64,000 nt of DNA from Ferruginibacter lapsinanis (GCF_020783315.1 NZ_CP086063.1:1550001-1614000); one strand, 5' to 3'; counted from the stretch's first letter, positions 45,184-54,900 are shown. A program made the numbers and translations. The notes: generated from the sequence alone by a model not told the origin.

Positions 45184-45408
45184 TTATTGACTGATGCTGT
45201 CAATATATAGAGTTTCTACTTTTTTACGTGCCCACGGGGTTTTTCGTAAAAATTTCAGGCTGGATTGTATGCTGGGGTTATCGTTAAAACAATTGATTCG
45301 GATAATTTTTCCCAGATCTTCCCATCCATAATGATCTACTAATTGTGTTACAATCATTTCTAATGTTTTGCCATGAAGTGGATCTTTGGATGGCTGACTT
45401 TGATTCAT
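45184..45408 (-). CDS. VF530 family DNA-binding protein (DUF2132)
   Basis: A 74-aa protein filling one domain. It contains [20 protein letters not shown] (about 9-28), [23 protein letters not shown] (about 44-66) and a short tail. This matches the VF530/DUF2132 family, whose structure suggests DNA binding. Lysines and arginines in the [13 protein letters not shown] stretch support nucleic-acid contact. It lies three bases after a secreted-protein gene and 29 bases before the aminotransferase gene, all leftward. Confidence 0.88.
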   Translation of the reverse strand: MNQSQPSKDPLHGKTLEMIVTQLVDHYGWEDLGKIIRINCFNDNPSIQSSLKFLRKTPWARKKVETLYIDSISQ

Positions 45409-45411
45409 ATG

Positions 45412-46293
45412 TTATGGTTTTTCAACATTTATATCTCCTAACAGATATTTTCCTTGTATTTTCAGAAATGCAAAATGTATTATTTTGCCATCCAGGCATT
45501 GGTAGGAGTATACATACCAAACGCCTTCGCTTTCTTTTTCTATTTTAAATGATTCAAATTTTTTATCCGGACATCCCTCTAAGATAAGATGAATTTTGCC
45601 CATCGTAGCACCAGCTTGTAATGAATCATATTTGTTGGCAGGATCACCAGCTATTTTCCAGTTTTTTGAAGGGTCATCATCACGGTGAACAGTATGTGAT
45701 GTAAAGGCGGTAATATTTATATCTTTTACATAACCAAATAGCATATTTAATTCTTCCTGAATAACAGCTTCTATTAACGGGTCGTTTTTATCCTGATTGT
45801 ATTGTAAATTAGTTGCAATACTGAAACTGTCTTTTGAGGTAAATGCCGAAAGCGGATTAGGCAGATCAAGTAAATAAGCTTTTTTATTGTAAGGAAAGTA
45901 TATCATTCCTATCATTCCAAAACGATCAGCATGTTTATACATAATATTAAGTCCGTGCATATTTGCTTCTTTATTGATAACCTCTGCCGATACATTCAGT
46001 ATTTCAATTTTTGAAAGATTAATACCTTCTGTTTTTGCATTGACAATATATTGTGGCCATGCAGTTTTTAACTTAGTAGTGTATACTGTAAAATCCTTTG
46101 TTAATTTGGCTTTGTTTGCTTTGCCGGCATACAAAGCATTATTTATTATATCTGGCGTGGCAATATGTGGAGCTAGTAAATTATAATTATTTTTTGTCAA
46201 TGACAAAATGAAGGTCTCAGCCAGTTTTCTTTCGTCTTGTGCAATTGTTTGTAAGCAAAGCAGCAAAAGAAATGGAATGAGCTTTAGTTTCAT
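45412..46293 (-). CDS. Uncharacterised secreted protein (293 aa)
   Basis: The signal peptide MKLKLIPFLLLLCLQTIAQ is followed by a helical region (about 20-110) and a beta-rich remainder with YFPYNKKAYLLDLPNP (about 133-148). The C-terminus ends GKYLLGDINVEKP. I recognise no domain. It follows another secreted-protein gene by ten bases and precedes the VF530 gene by three, so it is in the same operon. Likely periplasmic. No catalytic residues stand out. Confidence 0.7.
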   Translation of the reverse strand: MKLKLIPFLLLLCLQTIAQDERKLAETFILSLTKNNYNLLAPHIATPDIINNALYAGKANKAKLTKDFTVYTTKLKTAWPQYIVNAKTEGINLSKIEILNVSAEVINKEANMHGLNIMYKHADRFGMIGMIYFPYNKKAYLLDLPNPLSAFTSKDSFSIATNLQYNQDKNDPLIEAVIQEELNMLFGYVKDINITAFTSHTVHRDDDPSKNWKIAGDPANKYDSLQAGATMGKIHLILEGCPDKKFESFKIEKESEGVWYVYSYQCLDGKIIHFAFLKIQGKYLLGDINVEKP

Positions 46294-46303
46294 CGTATTA
46301 ATA

Positions 46304-47206
46304 TTAAAACTTATTTACAATATCCAGCACTTTTTTGCCATCCTTACTTTCCCAACGATAACGAACAGTATATTCTTTATTTTTAGGAGTTGTAGGGTCT
46401 AATGCAATCTGCACTAAGATGTTTATTTCCTCTCTGTCTTTAAATGTCTTCGCTGCATAATGTTTAGCAGCTTTTATTTGTGGGATCTCTTTCATGTTTT
46501 CATCATACAACCATGTTTGAAATTTCCCCTGATTTACTTCATCAGTTGTAATGCCTAACATTTCTGCAGAACGAATTGAATGATACAATGATTTTGGATA
46601 ATAACCACTGTCCATATATGCCTCAATTTTTTTTAATTCTATACCACCACATGCGCTGGCATTATATCCTTTTGTGGAACTAGCAGTATAAGTGGATTTA
46701 GATAATTGCAACTCTTCTTTTGGGTCGGTTATTACGACGGGGAATTCTAATAATAATTTGCTATGGCCTTTTAGGTCAAAAAATGTAATGTATTGATAGC
46801 AAGTATCACCTGGTTTTACTTTTTCATTAAAACTTAAAGAGATAGAAAGGCTCTTCAATGAATATTCATTCATGCCTGTATTTTCATTTTCTTTAAATAC
46901 GTTAGGAGTAAAAGCCAGCGTATCTTTTTTTGCGTCAAGCATTAATATTTTTACTCCTGGAAAATATTTTCCGCCTACTTGTTTTAATCCCCATGGTTGA
47001 ACAAGATTTATTTCAAACTCAGTATTAACAGGTAATCTATTGCTAGTCCAGGTTGTACCATTGAGAGTAACTTCAATTTGTTTACCCCAGATACCTCCTT
47101 TGAAATATTTTATGCCGGTAAATGGAAGGATGCCGTTTGTTTGTGCCAGCAGGGATACAGAAGAAACAACAGTTGCAATTATTAGTGAGAAAATTCTTTT
47201 AACCAT
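46304..47206 (-). CDS. Uncharacterised secreted protein (300 aa)
   Basis: A signal peptide (MVKRIFSLIIATVVSSVSLLAQ) precedes a beta-rich domain (about 25-160) starting ILPFTGIKYFKGGIWGK. A second region with a lone cysteine (NASACGGIELKKIEAY) and a C-terminal beta segment, YTVRYRWESKDGKKVLDIV, follow. It has no lipobox. It heads a leftward operon of two secreted proteins, VF530 and an aminotransferase; the adjacent secreted gene starts ten bases downstream. The family is not recognised. Confidence 0.7.
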   Translation of the reverse strand: MVKRIFSLIIATVVSSVSLLAQTNGILPFTGIKYFKGGIWGKQIEVTLNGTTWTSNRLPVNTEFEINLVQPWGLKQVGGKYFPGVKILMLDAKKDTLAFTPNVFKENENTGMNEYSLKSLSISLSFNEKVKPGDTCYQYITFFDLKGHSKLLLEFPVVITDPKEELQLSKSTYTASSTKGYNASACGGIELKKIEAYMDSGYYPKSLYHSIRSAEMLGITTDEVNQGKFQTWLYDENMKEIPQIKAAKHYAAKTFKDREEINILVQIALDPTTPKNKEYTVRYRWESKDGKKVLDIVNKF

Positions 47207-47283
47207 GGTTAATGATTTTAGTTAAAAGTACCAATATTATTGATCTATTACACTACCCGTTATTGGGTATTTCTTCAGTAAAT

Positions 47284-47318
47284 AAAAAAGGAGCAACATA
47301 TATGTCACCCCTTTTTTT
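47284..47318 (-). terminator. Terminator of the PKD giant gene
   Basis: AAAAAAGG...CATA and TATG...CCTTTTTT form an imperfect palindrome about 35 bases long (47284-47318) with two mismatched positions. It lies just after the stop codon of the leftward gene ending at 47335. Confidence 0.75.
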
Positions 47319-47334
47319 AAAAATACAAGCAGCA

Positions 47335-50300
47335 TTATTTTTGTATCAACAGATTGCCATTGATCGTTAACTTACCTCCCTCTTCTACCACCATTCTGGC
47401 TCCATCTTCAATTGTTTGAGGAACATTCATTGTACAGTTACCTGAAATAATGATCTCAGATCCCATAGGCAAAGGATTCGGCGGGATTTTATTTCCTAAC
47501 CAATTAATAGAATTCGTCCAGTCTCCTGTACCTAGATACTGATAACGAACAGGAAGGGTGTTAAAATTAAACCCAACATTATATCCAACCGTTTCTCCAT
47601 TTCCCATTCCATAAGCAATTGCAACAAAAGAAGAGTCAGATTCTAATGTATGTGTAGCTCCTGTAGTTACCTTAATTTGTGCATAAGAATAGTCTGTATC
47701 TCCGGGAAAAGGTTTAAATGCATTCAACATAGAAATTAAGGCACTGCTTCCGTAGGCACCGGTGGCAAGATAGCTGCTGGTGCTGGTGTCAACAAGACTA
47801 GTATTGTCTATTTTAAAACTGGCAACTCCTTCTTTTCTGATTATGACGTTGACATAGCTTGCACTTGCAGCAACAAAACTGCTTTTATAATTGGGAGAAA
47901 AAATAGTTGCATTTTTTGTGCCATATTTTAAAGGAGATAAATTGATCATTTCAGGATCTCCGGAACCATTGTTGCCTGAAGTATAATTAGGGCACCCCGG
48001 CGTTACAATGTATTGTGTTACCATTATTCTCTTATCACTTTCGATCAATAAGGGTTGGTTGCGGCTGATTTCATAAAAACTTTGATTGATGATTGACGAT
48101 TTTAATAAAGGGACTTTATTCACTAAAACATTGGTTGCAGTATCGTCAACGGTTATACGATAAATACCGGTCTCCATAGTTTTGGTAGGTGCAGTAAGAT
48201 ATTTGGTTCCCCAGGCAGCTTTTGGAAATATTTGCTGAATAAGATTATCAGAGCCCGCAGTATTGCTACATCCTGCGGCGTTGATCAATACTCTTCCATT
48301 GCCGCCAAATACTGCAATTCTTTTGAAAGGATTATTCGATACGATCCTTGTGCCCGATAGGTCTACTGCAACTCCTGCACTGCCTACACCTGAAATGAAT
48401 CCCATCGCATTGAATACTTCACCCTTGTTCAACAGTTTTGTATACGTAACCCCAGCTTTATACAACACATTTGCTGCAGTATGATTTTGAGTGAATAAAG
48501 TTGCCGTACTGGAATCCAGAATATCTGCCGAAGGCGTAAATTCTATAATGGTGCTGTCACTTTCAGCGATTACAAAAAAGAACGAGTTCGGATTTTGGGT
48601 ATTTGTACTGCCTCCTCTGCTTTGTACGATATAACTGGTGCTCCACATTTTGGTAGGTATGAGCAACGAGCCCCCGGCTGTATTGTTAGTTGCGTATACA
48701 TGTTCCCATGCTCCTATGGGTTGATTACTGGTTATTCGTATAGCCCTATCCGTTATTCCTGTAAAATACAGACGGGTATCTGCCTGGTCATTTTGATTAT
48801 AAATATCATTGGGGTCGCCTATCGGAAAGCCCGTAACCTCCACTACAGATTTTGCAGGAATATATACCACTTTAGGAAAACCTGATCCTGATTTTTTTGA
48901 TATAGGCATGTTAGGAATATCAACTAATACTGTAGCAGGGTTTTCGCTTGCAGCAAGATATAAGGACATATATGGCCTACTGGCATCTGTTCCTTTTCTA
49001 CGCATATTCTCTATGTAACCATATCCTGCCCAAAACTCTGTGCCCATGCTCGAAAGCGATACATTATCCGGCAGGGTTTTAAAAGAATCAATTTGTATGG
49101 TGTACATAATTGTGTCAGGCACACAAGCTGCATTATCAGAAACAAAAGAATGTTTAACAGTGTAATTGCCATACCCTGGATAGGTATGAGCAGGATTGGT
49201 CTCTGTAGATGAAGTACCATCGCCAAAATCCCAACTCATCTGCGTAATATTATTAAAGCCATACACCGAATGGTCTTCGAAAAGAATTGTTTTTGTATTC
49301 GTATTATCAAAACTGTAGGTAAAATCAGCTTTTGATTTAGGAAGCACCTTTATAATTTTTGTAAGCGTATCGTATGTTGACTGGCAAGAGGATACCCTGC
49401 TAAGAAATTTAACTGTATAATTTCCAGGTGCATAATTATGTATAGGGTTGATAATCGATTCTGTGTATCCATCTCCCAGCAGCCACTTGACGACCAGGTT
49501 GCCGGTATAATTACTTACAGTTCCGTTGAGTTGAATATTTTGATTTGTCACTGAACAATTAGGGATTTGTGTGTAAGTAAAATCTGCTTTCGTTGATAAG
49601 CTTCTTACTCCTGTGGTTTTGGTTAAACTGCTGCTGCACCCACGTTTGGTAAAAATAGTGAGTGAGACTGAATATAGGCCCGAGGCTGCATACAGATGCG
49701 GATGTGAATAATAGAAATTATTGTAGATAGTATCTTTTTTGCCATCACCAAAATCCCATATCTGTTTTAATAAAGTATCTGTTCCGTTTTTTAGATAAGA
49801 TGAATCAACAAAGGTTGTAGTAACACCGAGACAAACATTTGAAGGTGCTAAAAACAACGGATTACATATAGCTACCGGAGTAGAATCAACCGAAATGTTT
49901 CTTGTCAAACTATCCATACAGCCATTTGCAGAAGTGATAACTAATTTTACCGTATAAGATCCTTTCATGGGATATACATGCGAAACAGTTTTGTTGGTGG
50001 TTGCTATGGTATTAGTGCCATCACCAAAGTTCCATGTATATCCGGTGATAGTAGTCGATGAATCGATCTTAGTTGAATCGAAAAAATTCAATTTCAATAA
50101 ATTGAGGGTATCGGTTTCAAAAGTAAAAGATGCCTTAGGTTTTGAGATCATTCCACTGACGGTAATGGTTGTGTCTAAAGTATTAGGACAGCCACCAACA
50201 AAAGAGGCTGTTAATGAAACAGGGTAAGTTCCGTTAGCCGTATAAATAAAAGATGGGTTCATTGCTGTGTCAGTATAGGTATTGTTGAACTTCCATTTAT

Positions 50301-51276
50301 AAGTGATTGCGATTGGAAGGTCAGGTGCTACGGTCAGATTTGTAAAATTTATCTTTTGATATCCGCATAAGCCAAGTGTTTCTGCATTTTGAGTGAATCC
50401 CGGTACTACGGAACCCTTTACTTCTATCGAATCATAATAATAAATATTGCAGGTGCTTGTTTGATACAATAATGTAACAATGTATTTTCCCGGATTTTTA
50501 TATTTATGCTTTACTGTTGTATATACAACAGCCGGATCTACATAAGAGGAGCCATCTCCAAAATACCAAACCTTTTTTAAAAAATAGGAGTTTGCCGGCG
50601 CACTCATTTCAGTGATAGACATCGATGCAGAATCTCCAATACAAATAGATCCATTGTTTACTTTGAATGCAGCTTTTGGAATGCTGTATATGCTTACCTG
50701 TTTAGATAAAATATCGGCACAGCCATTTGATGAGGATACAATTAAAGAAACGGAATAAGCGCCATGGTTATAATATTTTTTATTATAGGTATTCGTAGAA
50801 GCAGTTGAATTATCGTCACTGAATTTCCATAATAATGATAAAGAATCTCCAGTACTGGTGGTGGATTCACTCGTAAAATTGATGGTATTATAACCACAAT
50901 TTGTTGTCTGTGCACCAATCGCAAATGCTACCTGTGGTTTAATGCTAAGGTCAAATGAATGGGTAACACTATCAGTGCAACCTAATTTTGTATAAATCTT
51001 AAGGAAGATTGAATAGCTACTATCTCTGAAATAATTATGAAATTGGATCGTATCGCTATGATTTAAGATCGTGTCTGATTTCCCATCTCCCCAATACCAT
51101 ATCACTTTATTAATCGTATCACCAGACGATGTTGAAATATTGGTTACCTGTATAGCTCCATTACTACAGGTTGTATTAGAAGACAGAATAAAATCAGCGT
51201 GGCACTGAGCATTGGAGAATAAAGGGAAGGCTGAAATAAATAATATACTAATAAGCAGAGGTAGCAATCTTTTCAT
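47335..51276 (-). CDS. Giant secreted protein: eight PKD domains plus IgGFc-binding-like domain
   Basis: A 1313-aa protein with a signal peptide (MKRLLPLLISILFISAFPLF, cleaved near SNAQ). Eight PKD-type repeats follow, recognised by the W-x-FGDG motif and their [YV]-x-V-x-L strands (for example WDFGDGKKDTIYNN, WDFGDGTSSTETNPAHTYPG). They span about residues 30-720. The next region, from about MGTEFWAGYGY to GYNVGFNFN (about 735-1235), resembles the IgGFc-binding N-terminal domain (PF17517). The last 70 residues look like a small beta-helix end (GGKLTINGNLLIQK) and lack the usual T9SS sorting motifs. Likely a surface adhesin or matrix protein. The ATG at 51274-51276 is taken as the start rather than the one two codons upstream. 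Confidence 0.82.
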   Translation of the reverse strand: MKRLLPLLISILFISAFPLFSNAQCHADFILSSNTTCSNGAIQVTNISTSSGDTINKVIWYWGDGKSDTILNHSDTIQFHNYFRDSSYSIFLKIYTKLGCTDSVTHSFDLSIKPQVAFAIGAQTTNCGYNTINFTSESTTSTGDSLSLLWKFSDDNSTASTNTYNKKYYNHGAYSVSLIVSSSNGCADILSKQVSIYSIPKAAFKVNNGSICIGDSASMSITEMSAPANSYFLKKVWYFGDGSSYVDPAVVYTTVKHKYKNPGKYIVTLLYQTSTCNIYYYDSIEVKGSVVPGFTQNAETLGLCGYQKINFTNLTVAPDLPIAITYKWKFNNTYTDTAMNPSFIYTANGTYPVSLTASFVGGCPNTLDTTITVSGMISKPKASFTFETDTLNLLKLNFFDSTKIDSSTTITGYTWNFGDGTNTIATTNKTVSHVYPMKGSYTVKLVITSANGCMDSLTRNISVDSTPVAICNPLFLAPSNVCLGVTTTFVDSSYLKNGTDTLLKQIWDFGDGKKDTIYNNFYYSHPHLYAASGLYSVSLTIFTKRGCSSSLTKTTGVRSLSTKADFTYTQIPNCSVTNQNIQLNGTVSNYTGNLVVKWLLGDGYTESIINPIHNYAPGNYTVKFLSRVSSCQSTYDTLTKIIKVLPKSKADFTYSFDNTNTKTILFEDHSVYGFNNITQMSWDFGDGTSSTETNPAHTYPGYGNYTVKHSFVSDNAACVPDTIMYTIQIDSFKTLPDNVSLSSMGTEFWAGYGYIENMRRKGTDASRPYMSLYLAASENPATVLVDIPNMPISKKSGSGFPKVVYIPAKSVVEVTGFPIGDPNDIYNQNDQADTRLYFTGITDRAIRITSNQPIGAWEHVYATNNTAGGSLLIPTKMWSTSYIVQSRGGSTNTQNPNSFFFVIAESDSTIIEFTPSADILDSSTATLFTQNHTAANVLYKAGVTYTKLLNKGEVFNAMGFISGVGSAGVAVDLSGTRIVSNNPFKRIAVFGGNGRVLINAAGCSNTAGSDNLIQQIFPKAAWGTKYLTAPTKTMETGIYRITVDDTATNVLVNKVPLLKSSIINQSFYEISRNQPLLIESDKRIMVTQYIVTPGCPNYTSGNNGSGDPEMINLSPLKYGTKNATIFSPNYKSSFVAASASYVNVIIRKEGVASFKIDNTSLVDTSTSSYLATGAYGSSALISMLNAFKPFPGDTDYSYAQIKVTTGATHTLESDSSFVAIAYGMGNGETVGYNVGFNFNTLPVRYQYLGTGDWTNSINWLGNKIPPNPLPMGSEIIISGNCTMNVPQTIEDGARMVVEEGGKLTINGNLLIQK

Positions 51277-51567
51277 TTCCAAAAGTAAATTATCCCGGGA
51301 TTTGTATGAATTTAGTTAGTGCAAACGATTGCGTAAATTAATCTTGTTGATTTTATTCCCCACTTTTACAGGTAAAACTTTTCGGTTCGGGTTAAAATCT
51401 AAGCAATCCTTTACTGCATAGATGTTTTGTAAACGGGCATTGTATTTGGAAACATATTATTATAACTGTTACACTGGTATAAAATATTCAATAGCATGGT
51501 ATCAGAGTCCAGCACAAAATAAATTTTAAATACTATAATACATCTTTTCATCTCAAAAATTTAAATC

Positions 51568-51891
51568 ATGAAAATCACTAATTTTTTTAAAGCAATGGCT
51601 GTAAGCTTTATCATTGCTCTTGCTATTCCGGTTACATCTAATGCAATGCATAACAGCAATGTTTCTACACCTTTGAGCGATAGTGCAGCAGACGTTAAAC
51701 TTGCAGCACATATTATACAAAGAGTAACGGAAATTCAGAATATGGATAAGACCAATCTTACTACAGCTGAGAGAAAATCACTTAAAAAGGAACTGAAAGA
51801 AATGCAGGCGCAGGCCAGCAGTAACCAAGGGGTTTATCTGTCAATAGGGGCTATTGTCATCATTCTTTTGATACTGATACTTATTTTATAA
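51568..51891 (+). CDS. Small secreted/membrane-tailed protein (107 aa)
   Basis: The signal-like segment MKITNFFKAMAVSFIIALAI ends near SNAMHN. A charged helical region (about 45-85, with IIQRVTEIQNMDKTNLTTAE) may form a coiled coil. A very hydrophobic C-terminal helix, YLSIGAIVIILLILILIL, runs to the stop codon. That arrangement suggests a tail-anchored inner-membrane protein with a periplasmic helix. I know no named family. It stands alone, with 285 bases of A/T-rich DNA upstream and a terminator downstream. Confidence 0.7.
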   Translation: MKITNFFKAMAVSFIIALAIPVTSNAMHNSNVSTPLSDSAADVKLAAHIIQRVTEIQNMDKTNLTTAERKSLKKELKEMQAQASSNQGVYLSIGAIVIILLILILIL

Positions 51892-51915
51892 TCTGCAGAA
51901 GAAAACATTAAGTAA

Positions 51916-51950
51916 TAAAAAAAGCCTCGACATATGCCGGGGCTTTTTTT
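51916..51950. terminator. Bidirectional terminator between the small protein gene and icd
   Basis: AAAAAAAGCC-T-CG and CG-G-GGCTTTTTTT pair around CATATG with two or three mismatches, giving A and T runs on both sides. It serves the rightward small gene and the leftward icd, which end on either side. Confidence 0.8.
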
Positions 51951-51972
51951 ATTATAGTATTATTTCGAAATT

Positions 51973-53205
51973 TTATAATCCCATTTTTGCCTTTAAATTA
52001 GCATCGATAGCATCTAAAAATTCTTCAGTGTATAAATAATGTTCACCATGATTTACTTTATTGCCATGGATACAAACCGCAAGATCTTTTGTCATTTTAC
52101 CGCTCTCAACTGTTTCGATACAAACAGCTTCCAGTGCATTACAAAAATCAATTAATGGTTGGTTGTTATCTAGTTTACCACGAAAAGCCAAACCTCTTGT
52201 CCATGCAAAGATCGAAGCAATTGGGTTGGTAGAAGTAGGTTTACCTGCCTGGTGTTCTCTGAAGTGACGGGTAACGGTACCATGTGCAGCTTCTGCTTCC
52301 ATCGTTTTTCCATCAGGAGTAACCAGTACTGAGGTCATTAAACCTAATGAACCAAAACCTTGTGCAACTGTATCACTTTGTACATCACCATCATAGTTTT
52401 TGCAAGCCCAAACGAAATTGCCATTCCATTTTAATGCGCTGGCAACCATGTCATCAATCAAACGATGTTCGTACACAATACCTGCAGCAGTGAAACTTGC
52501 TTTGAATTCATTTTGATATACTTCTTCAAAAATATCTTTAAACCGTCCGTCGTATTTTTTAAGAATGGTATTTTTTGTAGAAAGATATAAAGGCCATTTT
52601 TTGCTCAAAGCCATGTTAAAACAGCTTCTTGCAAAACCATAGATACTTTCGTCTGTATTATACATACACATTGCAACGCCATCGCCTTTGTAGTTGTACA
52701 CTTCAAAAGTTTGAGCTTCACCTCCACCTTCCGGAGTAAAGGTCATGGTTAATTTACCTTTGCCTTTAATAACGGTATCGGTTGCCCTATATTGATCACC
52801 AAATGCATGACGACCAACGATGATAGGCGCAGTCCAGTTTGTTACCAAACGTGGTACATTTTGCATAACAATTGGTTCACGAAAAACAGTGCCATCCAAA
52901 ATATTACGGATAGTTCCGTTGGGAGATTTCCACATTTGTTTCAAATTAAATTCTTTCACACGGGCTTCATCGGGTGTAATAGTGGCACATTTGATACCTA
53001 CGCCACATGCTTTGATCGCATTCGCAGAATCGATAGTAACCTGGTCATTTGTAGCATCTCTATGCTCCATACCAAGGTCAAAATATTGAATAGGAACTTC
53101 TAAATAAGGAAGTATTAATTTGTCTTTAATAAATTTCCAGATAATTCTGGTCATTTCATCGCCATCTAGTTCTACAACCGGGTTGGTTACTTTAATTTTT
53201 GCCAT
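51973..53205 (-). CDS. icd: Isocitrate dehydrogenase (NADP+, eukaryotic-type dimer)
   Basis: A 410-aa enzyme oxidising isocitrate to 2-oxoglutarate with NADP+. Sequence landmarks: [14 protein letters not shown] (about 10-23), [22 protein letters not shown] (about 91-112), a conserved [27 protein letters not shown] block (about 253-279) and [24 protein letters not shown] (about 307-330). These are typical of the IDH1/IDH2-like subfamily found in Bacteroidota, not of the E. coli type. It provides NADPH, which the transhydrogenase encoded nearby can balance. A TACCTTCG -7 element lies 35 bases upstream. Confidence 0.95.
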   Translation of the reverse strand: MAKIKVTNPVVELDGDEMTRIIWKFIKDKLILPYLEVPIQYFDLGMEHRDATNDQVTIDSANAIKACGVGIKCATITPDEARVKEFNLKQMWKSPNGTIRNILDGTVFREPIVMQNVPRLVTNWTAPIIVGRHAFGDQYRATDTVIKGKGKLTMTFTPEGGGEAQTFEVYNYKGDGVAMCMYNTDESIYGFARSCFNMALSKKWPLYLSTKNTILKKYDGRFKDIFEEVYQNEFKASFTAAGIVYEHRLIDDMVASALKWNGNFVWACKNYDGDVQSDTVAQGFGSLGLMTSVLVTPDGKTMEAEAAHGTVTRHFREHQAGKPTSTNPIASIFAWTRGLAFRGKLDNNQPLIDFCNALEAVCIETVESGKMTKDLAVCIHGNKVNHGEHYLYTEEFLDAIDANLKAKMGL

Positions 53206-53240
53206 GGAAAATATTGATTTGTAATTTACGAATTGGACTG

Positions 53241-53248
53241 CGAAGGTA
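53241..53248 (-). promoter_or_regulatory. -7 promoter element of icd (TACCTTCG)
   Basis: On the minus strand TACCTTCG lies 35 bases before the icd start codon. It is the C-variant of TAnnTTTG and is identical to the element before pntAA at 56234. Confidence 0.4.
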
Positions 53249-53392
53249 TTGCATTTGCCCGAAAATTCGAATGCAATTTTTATGTTATATATTTAAATAC
53301 CAGCATTTGAGCCTTGTGGCATCATCGTTGTGTCACAATCCTTTCATCTTTTGTACTACTATTAAACTTTTTTTGAAACGAAATTGAGAAAT

Positions 53393-53845
53393 CTATACAG
53401 ATAATGCACAGTTCACCCATTCACCATCAAAACTTACATCACCCAATTTCTTATAAAAATTAATAGCAGGTTCATTCCAATCCAATACCTGCCAGGCTAT
53501 ACCACTGTATTTTTTTTCTTTTGCTACCTTGATCAATTCATCAAACAATAACCTGCCAATGCCTTTACCCCTCATATGTTCGGTTACCAAAAGATCCTCC
53601 AAAAACATTCGCTGACCTTTCCAGGTGCTGAATCGGATGTACCACAATGCAAAACCTTTAATCACACCATCTACTTCGGCTACCAAAGCCCACCAGACAG
53701 GATTTGATCCAAAACCGCTTTCGACAAAATGATCAAAATCGATCGTTACTTCATTTGGCGCATTCTCATAAACGGCTAATTCGTTTACTAATAGCATCAT
53801 TGCGGCACAATCTTCTTTAACTGCTTGTCTTATAATTATATTCAT
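53393..53845 (-). CDS. GNAT family N-acetyltransferase
   Basis: A 150-aa GCN5-related acetyltransferase. It begins MNIIIRQAVKEDCAAMMLLV. The acetyl-CoA pyrophosphate loop is seen in HMRGKGIGRLLFDELI (about 85-100) and the C-terminal strand in WQVLDWNEPAINFYKKLG (about 115-132). Its overall pattern is that of diamine/spermidine acetyltransferase (SSAT-like) relatives, but the substrate is not certain. The ATG at 53843-53845 is chosen; the longer frame adds a T/C-rich repeat-derived stretch. Its 5' end faces thyA. Confidence 0.88.
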   Translation of the reverse strand: MNIIIRQAVKEDCAAMMLLVNELAVYENAPNEVTIDFDHFVESGFGSNPVWWALVAEVDGVIKGFALWYIRFSTWKGQRMFLEDLLVTEHMRGKGIGRLLFDELIKVAKEKKYSGIAWQVLDWNEPAINFYKKLGDVSFDGEWVNCALSV

Positions 53846-53883
53846 TCCCCAAAGTTGCAACAAAGGTCTCAGTCTCAATAATT

Positions 53884-53952
53884 TTTTCATTTTTCACTTT
53901 TCATTTTGCCAGTCTTAATAACTTTTCACCATACACTTTTCACTTTTCACTT
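53884..53952. repeat. Degenerate tandem TTTTCAC repeat upstream of thyA
   Basis: TTTTCACTTTTCATTTT, then after a gap CTTTTCACCATACACTTTTCACTTTTCACTT: at least five TTTTCA-type units in the space between the divergent GNAT and thyA genes. It is a simple-sequence filler; no promoter function is claimed beyond its position. Confidence 0.6.
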
Positions 53953-53963
53953 ATTTTGCAGAT

Positions 53964-54785
53964 ATGCAGCAATACTTACATCTTTTAAAACATATTATAG
54001 AAACCGGCACCGATAAAAATGATCGTACCGGAACTGGTACACGTAGCGTATTTGGGTATCAAATGCGATTTAATTTAGAAGAAGGGTTTCCGTTGGTGAC
54101 AACAAAAAAATGTCATTTAAAAAGTATTATTTACGAATTGTTGTGGTTTTTGCAAGGCAATACGAACATTGGTTATTTAAAAGAACACAATGTAAAGATA
54201 TGGGATGAGTGGGCAGATGAGAATGGCGATCTTGGTCCAGTGTATGGGAAACAATGGCGTAGTTGGGAAGGAAAGGATGGTAAGGTAGTTGACCAGATCG
54301 CTGAGTTAATTCATACAATAAAAACAAATCCCGATAGCAGGAGAATGATCGTAAGTGCATGGAATGTTGCTGACTTGCCGGAAATGAAATTAATGCCTTG
54401 TCATTGTTTGTTTCAATTCTATGTTGCCCCCCCTAACATCCTAAAGGGGGAACAGAGAGGCAAACTTTCTTGTCAACTATATCAGCGTTCTGCAGATGTA
54501 TTTCTTGGTGTGCCTTTCAATATTGCGTCATATGCTTTGCTTACTATGATGATCGCACAAGTGTGTGATTTGGGAGTTGGAGAATTTGTCTGGACAGGAG
54601 GAGACACACATTTATATAGCAATCATTTTGAACAGGCTGAATTACAATTGAGCCGCACGCCATTCCCTCTACCTCAAATGAAAATTAATGCTGCAGTAAA
54701 AGATATTTTTGATTTCAAGTTTGAAGATTTTGAGTTGCTCAATTACCAATCACATCCTGCTATCAAAGCACCGGTAGCGGTGTAG
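53964..54785 (+). CDS. thyA: Thymidylate synthase
   Basis: A 273-aa ThyA that makes dTMP from dUMP using methylene-tetrahydrofolate. Conserved parts: [16 protein letters not shown] (21-36), the catalytic Cys146 in [34 protein letters not shown] (169-191) and the dUMP-binding [10 protein letters not shown]. The protein is nine residues longer than the usual 264. The excess falls after FYVA at about residues 156-165 ([10 protein letters not shown]), where the DNA holds a C-run/G-run palindrome. The insert is in frame and just after the active-site strand, where family members have a short loop. folA follows 115 bases downstream. Confidence 0.95.
   Translation: MQQYLHLLKHIIETGTDKNDRTGTGTRSVFGYQMRFNLEEGFPLVTTKKCHLKSIIYELLWFLQGNTNIGYLKEHNVKIWDEWADENGDLGPVYGKQWRSWEGKDGKVVDQIAELIHTIKTNPDSRRMIVSAWNVADLPEMKLMPCHCLFQFYVAPPNILKGEQRGKLSCQLYQRSADVFLGVPFNIASYALLTMMIAQVCDLGVGEFVWTGGDTHLYSNHFEQAELQLSRTPFPLPQMKINAAVKDIFDFKFEDFELLNYQSHPAIKAPVAV
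54427..54458. repeat. Palindromic C-run/G-run element inserted in frame in thyA
   Basis: Seven C residues (54427-54433), then TAACATCCTAAA, then five G residues (54446-54450) and AACAGAGAGG. C-run...TAA...CCTAAA...G-run elements of this type are frequent palindromic intergenic repeats in Bacteroidota. Here the element lies within the coding region and adds ten codons without breaking the frame. Confidence 0.6.
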
Positions 54786-54900
54786 TAAATGAAAGAAGTA
54801 AGGGATGACGGAACGTTATACGATCCTTATCTTTTTAGTGGTTTTGGTAGCTTGAATATTTCATTCCTGCATTTTTCATTCTTTAATTCTTTAATTTAAT

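Noticed and set aside
53846..53890. N-terminal extension of the GNAT protein
   Set aside because: The added codons come from T/C-rich repetitive DNA next to thyA; the family start MNIIIRQA lies at 53843-53845.
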